Assembly (NCBI GenBank): GCA_964473895.1
Contig: CAYYRE010000031.1
Span: forward strand, 1-22,982
From: Sulfidibacterium sp964473895
GTDB lineage: Bacteria > Bacteroidota > Bacteroidia > Bacteroidales > F082
Length of the DNA: 22,982 nucleotides
Reading direction: 5' to 3'
Below are positions 14,257 through 21,504 of the stretch, in pieces (position 1 is the stretch's first letter; the number at the start of each line of letters is the position of its first letter). A model generated the notes under the pieces. That model was not told where the DNA came from, ran no database searches, and was given only the letters and a program-made list of their open reading frames with translations. A program made the translations under genes and the position numbers.

Positions 14257-16944
14257 ATGGCTGTTCGAAAACTGGATCATATTTTCCGCCCGCACAGGAT
14301 CGCCCTCATCGGTGTGGATCATAACCCGCAAAGTATCGGCGGAATTACCCTGCGCAACCTCATCGAAAGCGGCTTTCCGGGCGTTATTTATCCCGTTCAT
14401 CCCCGCCGTGAAGCGGTCCTGGGGATTCCTTGTTACCATGATGTGAATGTACTGCCCAAAAAACCCGATCTGGCGGTCATCATGTCTCCGGCACAGGAGG
14501 TTCCCGCCCTGCTTGAGCAATGCGGAAAAGCCGGTATCAACGGCATCATCATCATGTCGGCCGGTTTTAAAGAAGCCGGGGAAGAAGGGAAACGGTTAGA
14601 GGAAGAATTGAAAAAAATCGCCGGGAAATTTCCGGATATGCGTATCCTCGGACCCAACAGCATGGGGGTGATTGTCCCGGGTTTAAACCTGAATGTCAGC
14701 TTTGCACGCAGTGTTCCCAAAAAAGGGAGAATGGCCTTTATCTCGCAGTCCGGCGCCCTTGGGGCTGCTTTGCTTGATTGGGCCGGCGAAACCAACGTGG
14801 GGTTTTCTTTTTTTGTTTCCATTGGCAATGCCATGGATGTAACCTTTGGTGACCTGATCGATTATTTCGGACAGGATGTGAACACCTATTCTATCATATT
14901 ATATGTGGAAACCCTCGGGAACGCCCGCCGTTTTTTGTCGGCTGCCCGTGCTTTTGCCCGCAAAAAGCCCATTATTGTTTACAAATCGGGGCGTTTCCCC
15001 GAGTCAGCCCTTGCCGCTACTTCCCATACCGGGGCTATGGCCACCAAAGACACGGTTTGCGATGCTTTGCTTCGCAGGGCCGGACTTGCCCGTGTGTACA
15101 ACATGGAAAATATTTTTGACTTCAGCGACCTTGTGGGGAAGAAGAAAATTCCAAGGGGTTCCGGTTTGGCTATTGTAACCAATGCCGGCGGACCCGGTGT
15201 TATGGCAACGGATGCCCTGATTACTCAGGGAGGAAAACTGGTGAAACTTTCGGATACCGTCATTGAAAAACTAAACCGCCTGCTCCCCCCCAACTGGTCG
15301 CACAACAATCCGGTGGATGTGGTGGGCGATGCTTCGCCGCTGCGTATTGCCAAAGCAGTGGAGATTGTGCTTGAAGATGACCGGGTAAATGCCGTCCTGG
15401 TTATTATTACACCGCAGGCGCTTACCGATCCGGATGCCACGGCACGAAAGCTCATAGACATTGCAGGGAAAACGACTAAACTCATCATGACTTCCTGGAT
15501 GGGTGGCCAGATTATGCGAAAGAGCCGCAACCTGTTGCGGGAATCACAACTACCTTCTTATTTTACCCCTGAAAGGGCCATTCAGGCTTACATGACGCTC
15601 ATGCATTATGCCAACAATTTGGAAATGCTTTTTGAAACCCCCAAAGAGGTTCCCGTATCGTTTTCTTACGACCGGGATGCCTTACGGAAAAAATATGTGG
15701 AGGAGATCTTCCCGAAAAACCGGATTCTTTCGGAAAACGATTCCAAAATGCTCATTACCGATTACGGCATTCCGGCCACCCATCCGCGGCTGGCCCGTAC
15801 AGAAGAAGAAGCCCTATCCATAGCCCGCGAAAAAGGTTATCCGGTTGTACTGAAAATACAATCGCCCGATGTCAGTCATAAGTCGGATGTGGGCGGCGTT
15901 ATGCTCAACATAACCGGCGATGAAATGTTGCGGCCTGCCTATCGTCAGTTATTGGAAAACATAAAGCACCATCAGCCCGATGCCCGTATCGATGGAATCA
16001 CCGTCCAAAAAATGGCTGATGTACAAAATGCGGTGGAATTGATAGTAGGTTTTAAAAAAGAAAAAATGTTCGGTACGGTGATGCTGGTGGGAATGGGCGG
16101 TATTACGGCCGAGCTCTTTAAAGACCAGCGCCTTGAATTTCCACCGTTGAACGAACGGCTTGCCAGGCAAATGATCGAATCGCTGAAAATTTATCCTTTG
16201 CTCAAAGGCTATCGTAATTCGCCACCCAAAAACATTGATAAACTGGTGGAGGTGCTCATCCGGCTTTCATACCTTGCCGCTGATTATCCCGAAATTGAAG
16301 AACTGGACATCAACCCGCTGCTGGTTTCCACCAAAGATGTGGTGGCTTTGGATGCCCGGATTGTGATAGACCCCGGTGAATTGGGGAAACAATCGTTGGA
16401 CTACCGTCATTTGCTCATGCGGCCTTATCCCGAAAGACTGATTAAAAAAGAACGGTTACGCGATGGTACCGGGGTGGTTTTACGCCCCATCAAACCCGAA
16501 GACGAGCCCTTGTGGCTCCAAATGCTGGAGAATTGTTCCAAAGAATCCATTTATCACCGGTTCCGGTATGATTTTCATTTCCAGTCGCACGAAATTGCCA
16601 CCGAATTTTGCTACATCGATTACGACCGCGAAATGGCGATTGTGGCCGAAGTGGAACAAAACGGACGGCGCATGCTTATCGGGGAAGGCCGGCTTTTGGC
16701 AGACCCGGATTTGGAAATGGCCGAATATGCCATTATCATTGCCGACGACTGGCAAAGAAAAAACCTGGGCTATCTGCTGACGGAATACTGTTTGCAAATT
16801 GCCCGTATTGCCGGTGTAAAACGGGTGGCTGCCGAAACAACTGCCGATAACAAGGGAATGTTGCGTCTTTTTAAAAAACTGGGGTTCACCCTGATATATA
16901 ACGAAGATGCTACGGTAACCATTTCAAAAGTATTGCGTGGTTGA
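14257..16944 (+). CDS. pat: ADP-forming acyl-CoA synthetase fused to GNAT acetyltransferase (Pat/PatZ-like)
   Basis: 895 aa, close to Salmonella Pat (886 aa), in the same domain order. A CoA-binding domain (about 10-105) is followed by succinyl-CoA-ligase-like domains (about 150-460), an ATP-grasp domain (about 490-705) and a C-terminal GNAT domain (about 730-895). In the model enzymes the GNAT domain acetylates the catalytic lysine of Acs. Here the synthetase part keeps E218, H257 (in TSHTGA) and H541 (in SPDVSHKSD), the positions expected for the phosphohistidine relay of ADP-forming acetyl-CoA synthetases. It may therefore also interconvert acyl-CoA and acid plus ATP, or sense acyl-CoA. 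In the GNAT domain the CoA pyrophosphate loop reads QRKNLG instead of QxxGxG, an Asn for the first Gly. The position between acs-satP and a sirtuin strongly suggests a role in Acs control. Protein targets are inferred. Confidence 0.88.
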   Translation: MAVRKLDHIFRPHRIALIGVDHNPQSIGGITLRNLIESGFPGVIYPVHPRREAVLGIPCYHDVNVLPKKPDLAVIMSPAQEVPALLEQCGKAGINGIIIMSAGFKEAGEEGKRLEEELKKIAGKFPDMRILGPNSMGVIVPGLNLNVSFARSVPKKGRMAFISQSGALGAALLDWAGETNVGFSFFVSIGNAMDVTFGDLIDYFGQDVNTYSIILYVETLGNARRFLSAARAFARKKPIIVYKSGRFPESALAATSHTGAMATKDTVCDALLRRAGLARVYNMENIFDFSDLVGKKKIPRGSGLAIVTNAGGPGVMATDALITQGGKLVKLSDTVIEKLNRLLPPNWSHNNPVDVVGDASPLRIAKAVEIVLEDDRVNAVLVIITPQALTDPDATARKLIDIAGKTTKLIMTSWMGGQIMRKSRNLLRESQLPSYFTPERAIQAYMTLMHYANNLEMLFETPKEVPVSFSYDRDALRKKYVEEIFPKNRILSENDSKMLITDYGIPATHPRLARTEEEALSIAREKGYPVVLKIQSPDVSHKSDVGGVMLNITGDEMLRPAYRQLLENIKHHQPDARIDGITVQKMADVQNAVELIVGFKKEKMFGTVMLVGMGGITAELFKDQRLEFPPLNERLARQMIESLKIYPLLKGYRNSPPKNIDKLVEVLIRLSYLAADYPEIEELDINPLLVSTKDVVALDARIVIDPGELGKQSLDYRHLLMRPYPERLIKKERLRDGTGVVLRPIKPEDEPLWLQMLENCSKESIYHRFRYDFHFQSHEIATEFCYIDYDREMAIVAEVEQNGRRMLIGEGRLLADPDLEMAEYAIIIADDWQRKNLGYLLTEYCLQIARIAGVKRVAAETTADNKGMLRLFKKLGFTLIYNEDATVTISKVLRG

Positions 16945-16962
16945 TTGTTTTTGGAATTTTAA

Positions 16963-16981
16963 AAGAAGAGGAAACGTTGTG
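16963..16981 (+). promoter_or_regulatory. Ribosome binding site and GTG start of the sirtuin gene
   Basis: AAGAAGAGG (16963-16971) lies 7 nt before a GTG at 16979. An earlier in-frame GTG at 16937 would overlap the end of the preceding gene and add an unconserved 14-residue tail. A Shine-Dalgarno-like site is unusual for this window and favours the GTG at 16979. Confidence 0.55.
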
Positions 16982-17752
16982 GATATTGTAAAAAACTTAA
17001 GAAAAGCGGCCGAAGTCATCCGGCATTCCAATTATACGGTGGTGTTTACCGGCGCAGGTATTTCGGTGGACAGCGGCTTACCTACCTTTCGTGGCGAAGG
17101 GGGTATCTGGAAAGAAGTGGACCCCAATTATTTTAACATTGATTTTTTTCACAAAAAGCCGGGGCTGACCTGGGAAATTATTAAAAAAGTTTTTTACGAA
17201 CCTTTAACCAGTGTAAAACCTAACCTGGCACACCATATTTTGTCGGTGATGGGACAACAGGGAGTCATCCAGTCGATTATCACGCAAAACATCGACCATT
17301 TGCATCAGGAAGCGGGATGCCGGAAAGTGATTGAATTGCATGGTACTTACCGCCGGCTGGTTTGCACCAAATGTTCCACCGAATACGACTATACTTTTGC
17401 TGATTTGAATTATTTACCGCCGACCTGCTTTGTTTGTCGCGGGGTACTCAAACCCGATTTTGTCTTTTTTAACGAAAAACTTTCGCCTGTGGTGAAACGC
17501 CAAGCCTTTGATGAGGTGAAAAAAGCCGACGTGTTGCTTGTCATCGGAACAAGAGCTGAGGTTTATCCGGCGAATACCTTGCCGCAACTGGCCAAAGAGC
17601 GGGGTGCCACCATCATCGAAATCAACCTGAACCCATCCCCCTTTACCGACCATTACACCGATATTTTTATGAATGTGGGGGCTGTTAAAGGTATGCAGCA
17701 ACTGTGTAAACTGCTTGCCTGCCAGCAGCATGTTTCGGAAAAAAAAGAATAA
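16979..17752 (+). CDS. cobB: NAD-dependent protein deacylase, Sir2 family
   Basis: Removes acyl groups from protein lysines using NAD, releasing nicotinamide and O-acetyl-ADP-ribose. The 257-aa protein (from GTG 16979) has the NAD-binding GAGIS (25-29) and TFRGEGGIW, QNIDHLH (103-109), the catalytic His121 in ELHGT, and four zinc cysteines C129, C132, C150 and C153. I do not see the Tyr-x-x-Arg pair that marks desuccinylase-type (SIRT5/E. coli CobB-like) sirtuins in the expected region; FYEPLTSVKPN is found instead. A classical deacetylase is therefore favoured. The gene follows the Pat-like gene by 34 bp, most likely in one operon, and would reverse its acetylation of Acs. The cobB symbol is used for function rather than close orthology. 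Confidence 0.93.
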   Translation: MDIVKNLRKAAEVIRHSNYTVVFTGAGISVDSGLPTFRGEGGIWKEVDPNYFNIDFFHKKPGLTWEIIKKVFYEPLTSVKPNLAHHILSVMGQQGVIQSIITQNIDHLHQEAGCRKVIELHGTYRRLVCTKCSTEYDYTFADLNYLPPTCFVCRGVLKPDFVFFNEKLSPVVKRQAFDEVKKADVLLVIGTRAEVYPANTLPQLAKERGATIIEINLNPSPFTDHYTDIFMNVGAVKGMQQLCKLLACQQHVSEKKE

Positions 17753-17811
17753 ACCTGGAACTTTTTAAGTTTTACAAGGCTACATTCTTCCAACCGGGGA
17801 ACCCAAACAAG

Positions 17812-18069
17812 TTAATTTTCCATGGGAACAGCCTCTGTCCTTACTTTCTGCTCAAAAGTATCGCGGTCTAATTCTTCGCTGTTGCCGCAGATGGGACAGG
17901 AACAATAATACGCGGTTTTCAGCGGGACCACCGGCAAGAAAAACAAATCCAAAAATTGCTGTTGCTTTTGCAAAATCCAATAGCTGTCGTTGTTGCAACG
18001 AAAGCAATGTTTTGTTTTGGTACAACGGTATCGTTTTACCCTCGGATGGGTTCCGGCAATAAAAAACAT
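17812..18069 (-). CDS. Small zinc-ribbon protein (zinc_ribbon_15-like)
   Basis: 85 aa. It begins with MFFIAGT, a start I recognise from a family of short bacterial zinc-ribbon proteins. It has a CxxC pair at C22/C25, a hydrophobic middle (FLDLFFLPVVPL, about 39-50) that could touch the membrane, and a second CxxC at C58/C61. Two CxxC knuckles around this core fit one zinc site; C16 and C56 are additional. The function of the family is unknown to me. The gene is convergent with the sirtuin gene and has a possible -7 box just upstream. The pattern of motifs makes it a real gene rather than a chance frame. Confidence 0.75.
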   Translation of the reverse strand: MFFIAGTHPRVKRYRCTKTKHCFRCNNDSYWILQKQQQFLDLFFLPVVPLKTAYYCSCPICGNSEELDRDTFEQKVRTEAVPMEN

Positions 18070-18073
18070 AGAA

Positions 18074-18081
18074 CAAAATTA
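18074..18081 (-). promoter_or_regulatory. Possible -7 element for the zinc-ribbon gene
   Basis: TAATTTTG on the minus strand matches TAnnTTTG, placed immediately before the ATG. No TTG is found at the usual distance, so the support is weak. The 18082-18231 stretch upstream shows no gene. Confidence 0.25.
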
Positions 18082-18231
18082 CATGAATTTTTTTCATTCG
18101 AAATGACACACAGACGAATGAAGAAATTTTTATGGAAAAGCGAAGCGGTTCCTCCTGTAAAAAAGTCTTCTTGAAAAAAAGTGGAGGGATGTAACAAGGG
18201 TGCGCAAGGGGGTGAATGAGAACAGGCTCCG

Positions 18232-19437
18232 TTATTCAAAACCGTTTAAAAACGACCGTAACGGGATGTGTTTTATTCCCTTGTAGGACGCACCCGTATA
18301 TTCATCCAGGGTAATAACATATTTCGGATAATTATCTTTTATTTCGAGCAAATTCCCGAACTCTCTTTTTTGTGTTTGTTTGTCAGTTATCCGTAAAGCC
18401 ACCTGAATGTATATTTTTTCATTGTTTCTTTCTGCAATAAAATCGATTTCTTTTTCGCCGGTTTGTCCCACTAAAATTTTGTACCCGAGAAACTGTAAAT
18501 GGTTATAAACGGCATTCTCAATCATTTGCCCCAATTCAAAAGGAGAAAATCCGGCAATGGTATTTCGTAAACCTAAATCGGTAAAGTAATATTTTTCGCC
18601 CACCTCAAATATTTTTTTGCCCTGAAGATCGGTTCTACTCACCTTGGAAATTAAAAAAGCATTTTTCAGATAATTCAAATAATTTAAAACAGCTGTAACC
18701 GAAATTTTAATATTCTGCGATTTTAAAAATTTCACAATATTCCTTGCAGAGAAAATAACCCCTGTCTGTTTTGCCAAAAACAGGACCAATCGTTCTAAGA
18801 ATTCCACATTCCTGACTTTGAAACGGGCAACAATGTCGCGAAAAAGTATGGCCTGATATATATTTTTGAGATAATCAAAAATGATATCATCGGTAAGCCG
18901 GAGGTTTTTCAAATAAGGTAATCCCCCGTATTTCAGAAATAAATCAAGGCTTTCGCGTTGGTCTTCTAAACGATGGAACATTAAAAACTCATTGTATGAC
19001 AATGGGTAAACGATGCATTCGATATACCGTCCGCTGAGAAACGTGGATAATTCACCCGAAAGCAGGTCGGCATTACTGCCTGTGCAATAGATATCGTAAT
19101 TCCCTTCGGCGGCAAAACTTTTCAGTGCATTTTCAAAACCTTTGATGTTTTGAATTTCATCAATAAAAAGATAATTCATCCCCTTTGGTAAGGATTTTGT
19201 TTTGACATAATCGTATAAATCGCCGGAGGACCTTATCTCTTCAAACTGGTTTAATTCTTTGTTTATGTATATAATATGGCCGTTTTTGTCCTTTTCTTTA
19301 ATGAAGTCCATGATCTGATACATTAAATAACTTTTCCCCACACGGCGTTGACCTATAAATATTTTAATCAGCTCCTTTCCTATGTAAGGTTTTATCTTGT
19401 TTATGTATTTTTCTCGGGGAATATATGACCTGACCAT
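18232..19437 (-). CDS. AAA-family ATPase with DUF4143
   Basis: 401 aa. The N-terminal AAA_14-type ATPase has Walker A GQRRVGKS (29-36), Walker B LFIDEIQN (90-97) and a sensor-like stretch CTGSNADLLSG. The C-terminal third, with FxxRDIVARF and GEKEIDFIAE, is the DUF4143 domain, which resembles PD-(D/E)XK nuclease-like folds in related proteins. Such genes are common, often multi-copy and solitary, in Bacteroidota and archaea. A role in stress or defence is suspected but unproven. The gene looks more A+T-rich than its neighbours and has its own promoter, consistent with horizontal acquisition. Length is complete for the family. Confidence 0.9.
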   Translation of the reverse strand: MVRSYIPREKYINKIKPYIGKELIKIFIGQRRVGKSYLMYQIMDFIKEKDKNGHIIYINKELNQFEEIRSSGDLYDYVKTKSLPKGMNYLFIDEIQNIKGFENALKSFAAEGNYDIYCTGSNADLLSGELSTFLSGRYIECIVYPLSYNEFLMFHRLEDQRESLDLFLKYGGLPYLKNLRLTDDIIFDYLKNIYQAILFRDIVARFKVRNVEFLERLVLFLAKQTGVIFSARNIVKFLKSQNIKISVTAVLNYLNYLKNAFLISKVSRTDLQGKKIFEVGEKYYFTDLGLRNTIAGFSPFELGQMIENAVYNHLQFLGYKILVGQTGEKEIDFIAERNNEKIYIQVALRITDKQTQKREFGNLLEIKDNYPKYVITLDEYTGASYKGIKHIPLRSFLNGFE

Positions 19438-19736
19438 GATTTTTTGTTATTTATAGAATACAATTAATGCAAAGATAGATAATATGTCTTTTATAACAAA
19501 CAAAAGTATAAAAATATATTTTAATACGGATGCGTCAATTTGTGTAGGCCAAGTAAGTCTATTTCGAATGCGAACAGCTTCGGTCTCAACCTTCCGCTCA
19601 AAGGTTTCCAGATATTTATCTTCTACCTGCCCGACTACACTGGGCCAGGCATTGTTGTGTCTTTTTGCGATGGGGGCGGATGCAATACACGGTATGATTT
19701 TTGCACTTTTTCAATGGAATATAAAATAGGCATGCC
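19438..19736. other. Intergenic region between the DUF4143 ATPase and lipoprotein genes
   Basis: 299 bp. The left part holds the ATPase promoter. The right part, about 19540-19740, is open in two plus-strand frames; one frame ends in an ATGA overlap with the lipoprotein start. I recognise no protein family in either frame. It could be the tail of a decayed gene or chance. Confidence 0.5.
19470..19500 (-). promoter_or_regulatory. Bacteroidota-type promoter of the DUF4143 ATPase gene
   Basis: On the minus strand TTTG (19497-19500), 19 bp, TATCTTTG (19470-19477) is an excellent match to the -33/-7 consensus. Transcription would begin about 25 nt before the ATG at 19437. Confidence 0.6.
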
Positions 19737-20174
19737 ATGAAAAGGATTGTTTTTATGCTGTTGGCGGTTTTCTTTTTTGCCGCATGCAGCAGCCAAAGAA
19801 AAACGGCCAGGAAAAACGTCAAAGAAACAGTGCAGATTGCACCGGAAAAAGACACTACCCAATATGAATTGAAGGTTTTCGATCCCGGGTTCGAAACGTT
19901 CCTGCATTCGCAACCTTACCCCAAGAACTACTATTCCAACGATTATTACCGCAGTTGGAATATTCAGTATGTATCGGAGTGGAATTACCGCTACCAACAT
20001 CCCGAAATTTACGGTGATTTTTACGAATCAAGGATTAACTACGATCCGTCGATACATTACGGGCTGGATTTGAATTACAAGCTTTATCAGTACTTCCAGT
20101 ACATTGCAAAAAAGTACGGCATTGTTTTAATTGCCCGCCGGGGGAAAGAAAAAACCAATCCGAAATATCCGTGA
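19737..20174 (+). CDS. Small lipoprotein, DUF6146-like
   Basis: 145 aa with a typical lipoprotein signal: basic MKR, a hydrophobic run, then lipobox FAAC with Cys17 as the lipidated residue. The next residues (Ser-Ser-Gln) lack the acidic export signal of Bacteroidota surface lipoproteins, so it probably faces the periplasm. The mature part is rich in Tyr, Asp and Trp (FDPGFETFL, YGDFYESRINYDP, YGLDLNYKLYQYFQYI), a pattern I associate with a conserved Bacteroidota family (DUF6146). Function unknown. It stands alone and is convergent with the following gene. Confidence 0.8.
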   Translation: MKRIVFMLLAVFFFAACSSQRKTARKNVKETVQIAPEKDTTQYELKVFDPGFETFLHSQPYPKNYYSNDYYRSWNIQYVSEWNYRYQHPEIYGDFYESRINYDPSIHYGLDLNYKLYQYFQYIAKKYGIVLIARRGKEKTNPKYP

Positions 20175-20229
20175 CGGTGTTTTTTTATGTGCTTGTAATT
20201 TTGTATGACAAATTAAGCCAATATGTTGA

Positions 20230-20262
20230 GATTCCCCTTCTTGGAGGGTCTGGGGTAGGTTG
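20230..20262. repeat. REP-like element, second copy
   Basis: This 33-bp stretch, read in reverse, closely follows the C-rich/G-rich core at about 40-74: ACCTACCCC, a short variable part, then TCCAA and AGGGGAAT. The CCCCTT/AGGG arms can form a hairpin. It lies between the convergent 3' ends of the lipoprotein and DUF6125-like genes (20175-20317), a usual place for REP elements. Confidence 0.5.
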
Positions 20263-20317
20263 ATTTTCATCCTTCTGCTTATTCTGGTCGGGCACAGGCC
20301 TATACGACTATGATGGG

Positions 20318-21079
20318 TCAGTCTTGTGTGCCGTTTGCTGCCATCGATGGTTCATCGATATAAAAATGCCAACCGCAATACCATGTTGCCGGGTGTTTAT
20401 CGGGCGGGCAGGCAATGACGCGGGTTTTTATCCGCGGGTCGATGGTTTCGGCAAATGTGGTGTACTCGATAATGCCCCCCGATTTGCAGGGATAATCCTG
20501 TAATCCTTTTCGTTTGCGGGCGGCCTGCACACGGCACTCGTTCATGTAAAAGTCGATACTGTTCTCGGTTTCGTTGGCAAACGATTGTACATTGACGGTT
20601 CCGTACAGACGATAGGCCATGGCTTTTTTCAAACCGGCGATGCCTGCTTTTTCGGGAAGGTTCAGTATCTTTTTGATACGCAATGCCTCGTAAGGCGAAA
20701 AGTGACTCCAGGCGGCATCGTTGCACTTTTTTGCCAAGGTCATCCCTTCGGAAAACTCCACTGCCTGAAACCAAACGCCATCGTTGGCGAGCCAGTTGAC
20801 GGCCACCGCTTCGCGTAAGGCATCCAATTGTTCGTCGGACATGTCCAGCAGGGCTTTGGGCAAGCCTTCTTCCAGCTCAAATCCGGCGACTTTCGACAAT
20901 CTTTTCATTTGTATGGCAAAACTTTTCTGCCAGGCCTCTTTCATAATATCAGCAGCCTTTTCTTTGCCGAAAGTTTCCACCACTTCGTGGTACCACATGC
21001 CGTAATGCACAAACATGCGTTGCAGGAAATCAAAAGTCAGTTTAATTTTTTCTTTTTTGTCTATGTTTAATTTTTCCAT
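20318..21079 (-). CDS. DUF6125-like cytosolic protein
   Basis: 253 aa from the ATG at 21079 (MEKLNIDKKEK). An in-frame ATG at 21196 would add 39 poorly conserved-looking residues, but a -7 box lies inside that extension, so the shorter form is preferred. There is no signal peptide or membrane segment. The helical N-terminus contains HYGMWYHEVVETFG, seen in families related to L-2-amino-thiazoline-4-carboxylate hydrolase. The C-terminal half has several conserved-looking cysteines (NECRVQAARKRKG, DYPCKSGG, VIACPPDKHP, TWYCGWHF) that could bind metal. I recall this layout as DUF6125; no activity is established. Neighbours give no functional clue. Confidence 0.75.
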   Translation of the reverse strand: MEKLNIDKKEKIKLTFDFLQRMFVHYGMWYHEVVETFGKEKAADIMKEAWQKSFAIQMKRLSKVAGFELEEGLPKALLDMSDEQLDALREAVAVNWLANDGVWFQAVEFSEGMTLAKKCNDAAWSHFSPYEALRIKKILNLPEKAGIAGLKKAMAYRLYGTVNVQSFANETENSIDFYMNECRVQAARKRKGLQDYPCKSGGIIEYTTFAETIDPRIKTRVIACPPDKHPATWYCGWHFYIDEPSMAANGTQD

Positions 21080-21103
21080 AAAGCGTGTTTCTGATTTGAA
21101 AAG

Positions 21104-21111
21104 CAAAGCTA
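21104..21111 (-). promoter_or_regulatory. -7 element for the DUF6125-like gene
   Basis: TAGCTTTG on the minus strand matches TAnnTTTG. Initiation near 21097 would leave about 18 nt before the ATG at 21079, supporting that start. No clear -33 box is seen. Confidence 0.4.
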
Positions 21112-21236
21112 CAAGATATTTTGTCTGCCGCAGGTTTTGGGAGGGGAATTTTGGGTGGTAAATGATTTTTGTACCGCGAAGGCTTTTGTTTTTCATTCCG
21201 TAAATGGGCGAATGAATGATTTTTTTGTTAGGGGTT

Positions 21237-21429
21237 TATTTGCGCCAGGCTCCGAAGGAGTTCCTTCGGAAGATGGAAGCGGCAGCGCCCGGCGGCAGAA
21301 GCGGATGGGCAGCAGGCGGCGGACAGCGACCAGCGGAAGCTCGTGCGCCGCCGTAGCGAAACACCGCTTGTGACGGCGGGACTAAAGCGGACAGCCCGCC
21401 GCAGGCCCTGCGGGTGAGCCGCCCAAATA
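21237..21429. repeat. GC-rich hairpin-filled island
   Basis: About 190 bp of strikingly G+C-rich sequence lies in the 425-bp divergent gap between the DUF6125-like gene and manA. TATTTG (21237-21242) and CAAATA (21424-21429) form matching inverted ends. Inside are TCCGAAGGA/TCCTTCGGA (21251-21259, 21262-21270), GGCGGCG/CGCCGCC (21315-21321, 21346-21352), CGGCGGG/CCCGCCG (21374-21380, 21395-21401) and CCGCAGG/CCTGCGG (21399-21405, 21407-21413). It is probably a dispersed non-autonomous element or a structured RNA. I remember similar GC-rich islands in other Bacteroidota, but have not verified this. Confidence 0.6.
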
Positions 21430-21474
21430 CAAAGTATATTGTGCTGCCGGAAAACGGGCTACTGCTATTTTTTC

Positions 21475-21482
21475 TACTTTTG
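21475..21482 (+). promoter_or_regulatory. -7 element of the manA promoter
   Basis: TACTTTTG matches TAnnTTTG and is identical to the serB and Pat-like gene boxes. It lies 22 bp before the manA ATG and just right of the GC-rich island. No TTG lies at the normal -33 distance. Confidence 0.45.
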
Positions 21483-21504
21483 CACATGTACCAAACAAAA
21501 GACC

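Noticed and set aside
19616..19855. Minus-strand frame of 79 codons overlapping the lipoprotein start
   Set aside because: It is antisense to a convincing lipoprotein signal peptide and has no conserved motif.
21236..21487. Minus-strand frame of 83 codons through the GC-rich island
   Set aside because: The product is a low-complexity Ala/Pro/Gly/Arg reading of hairpin DNA, so a repeat element explains it better than a protein.
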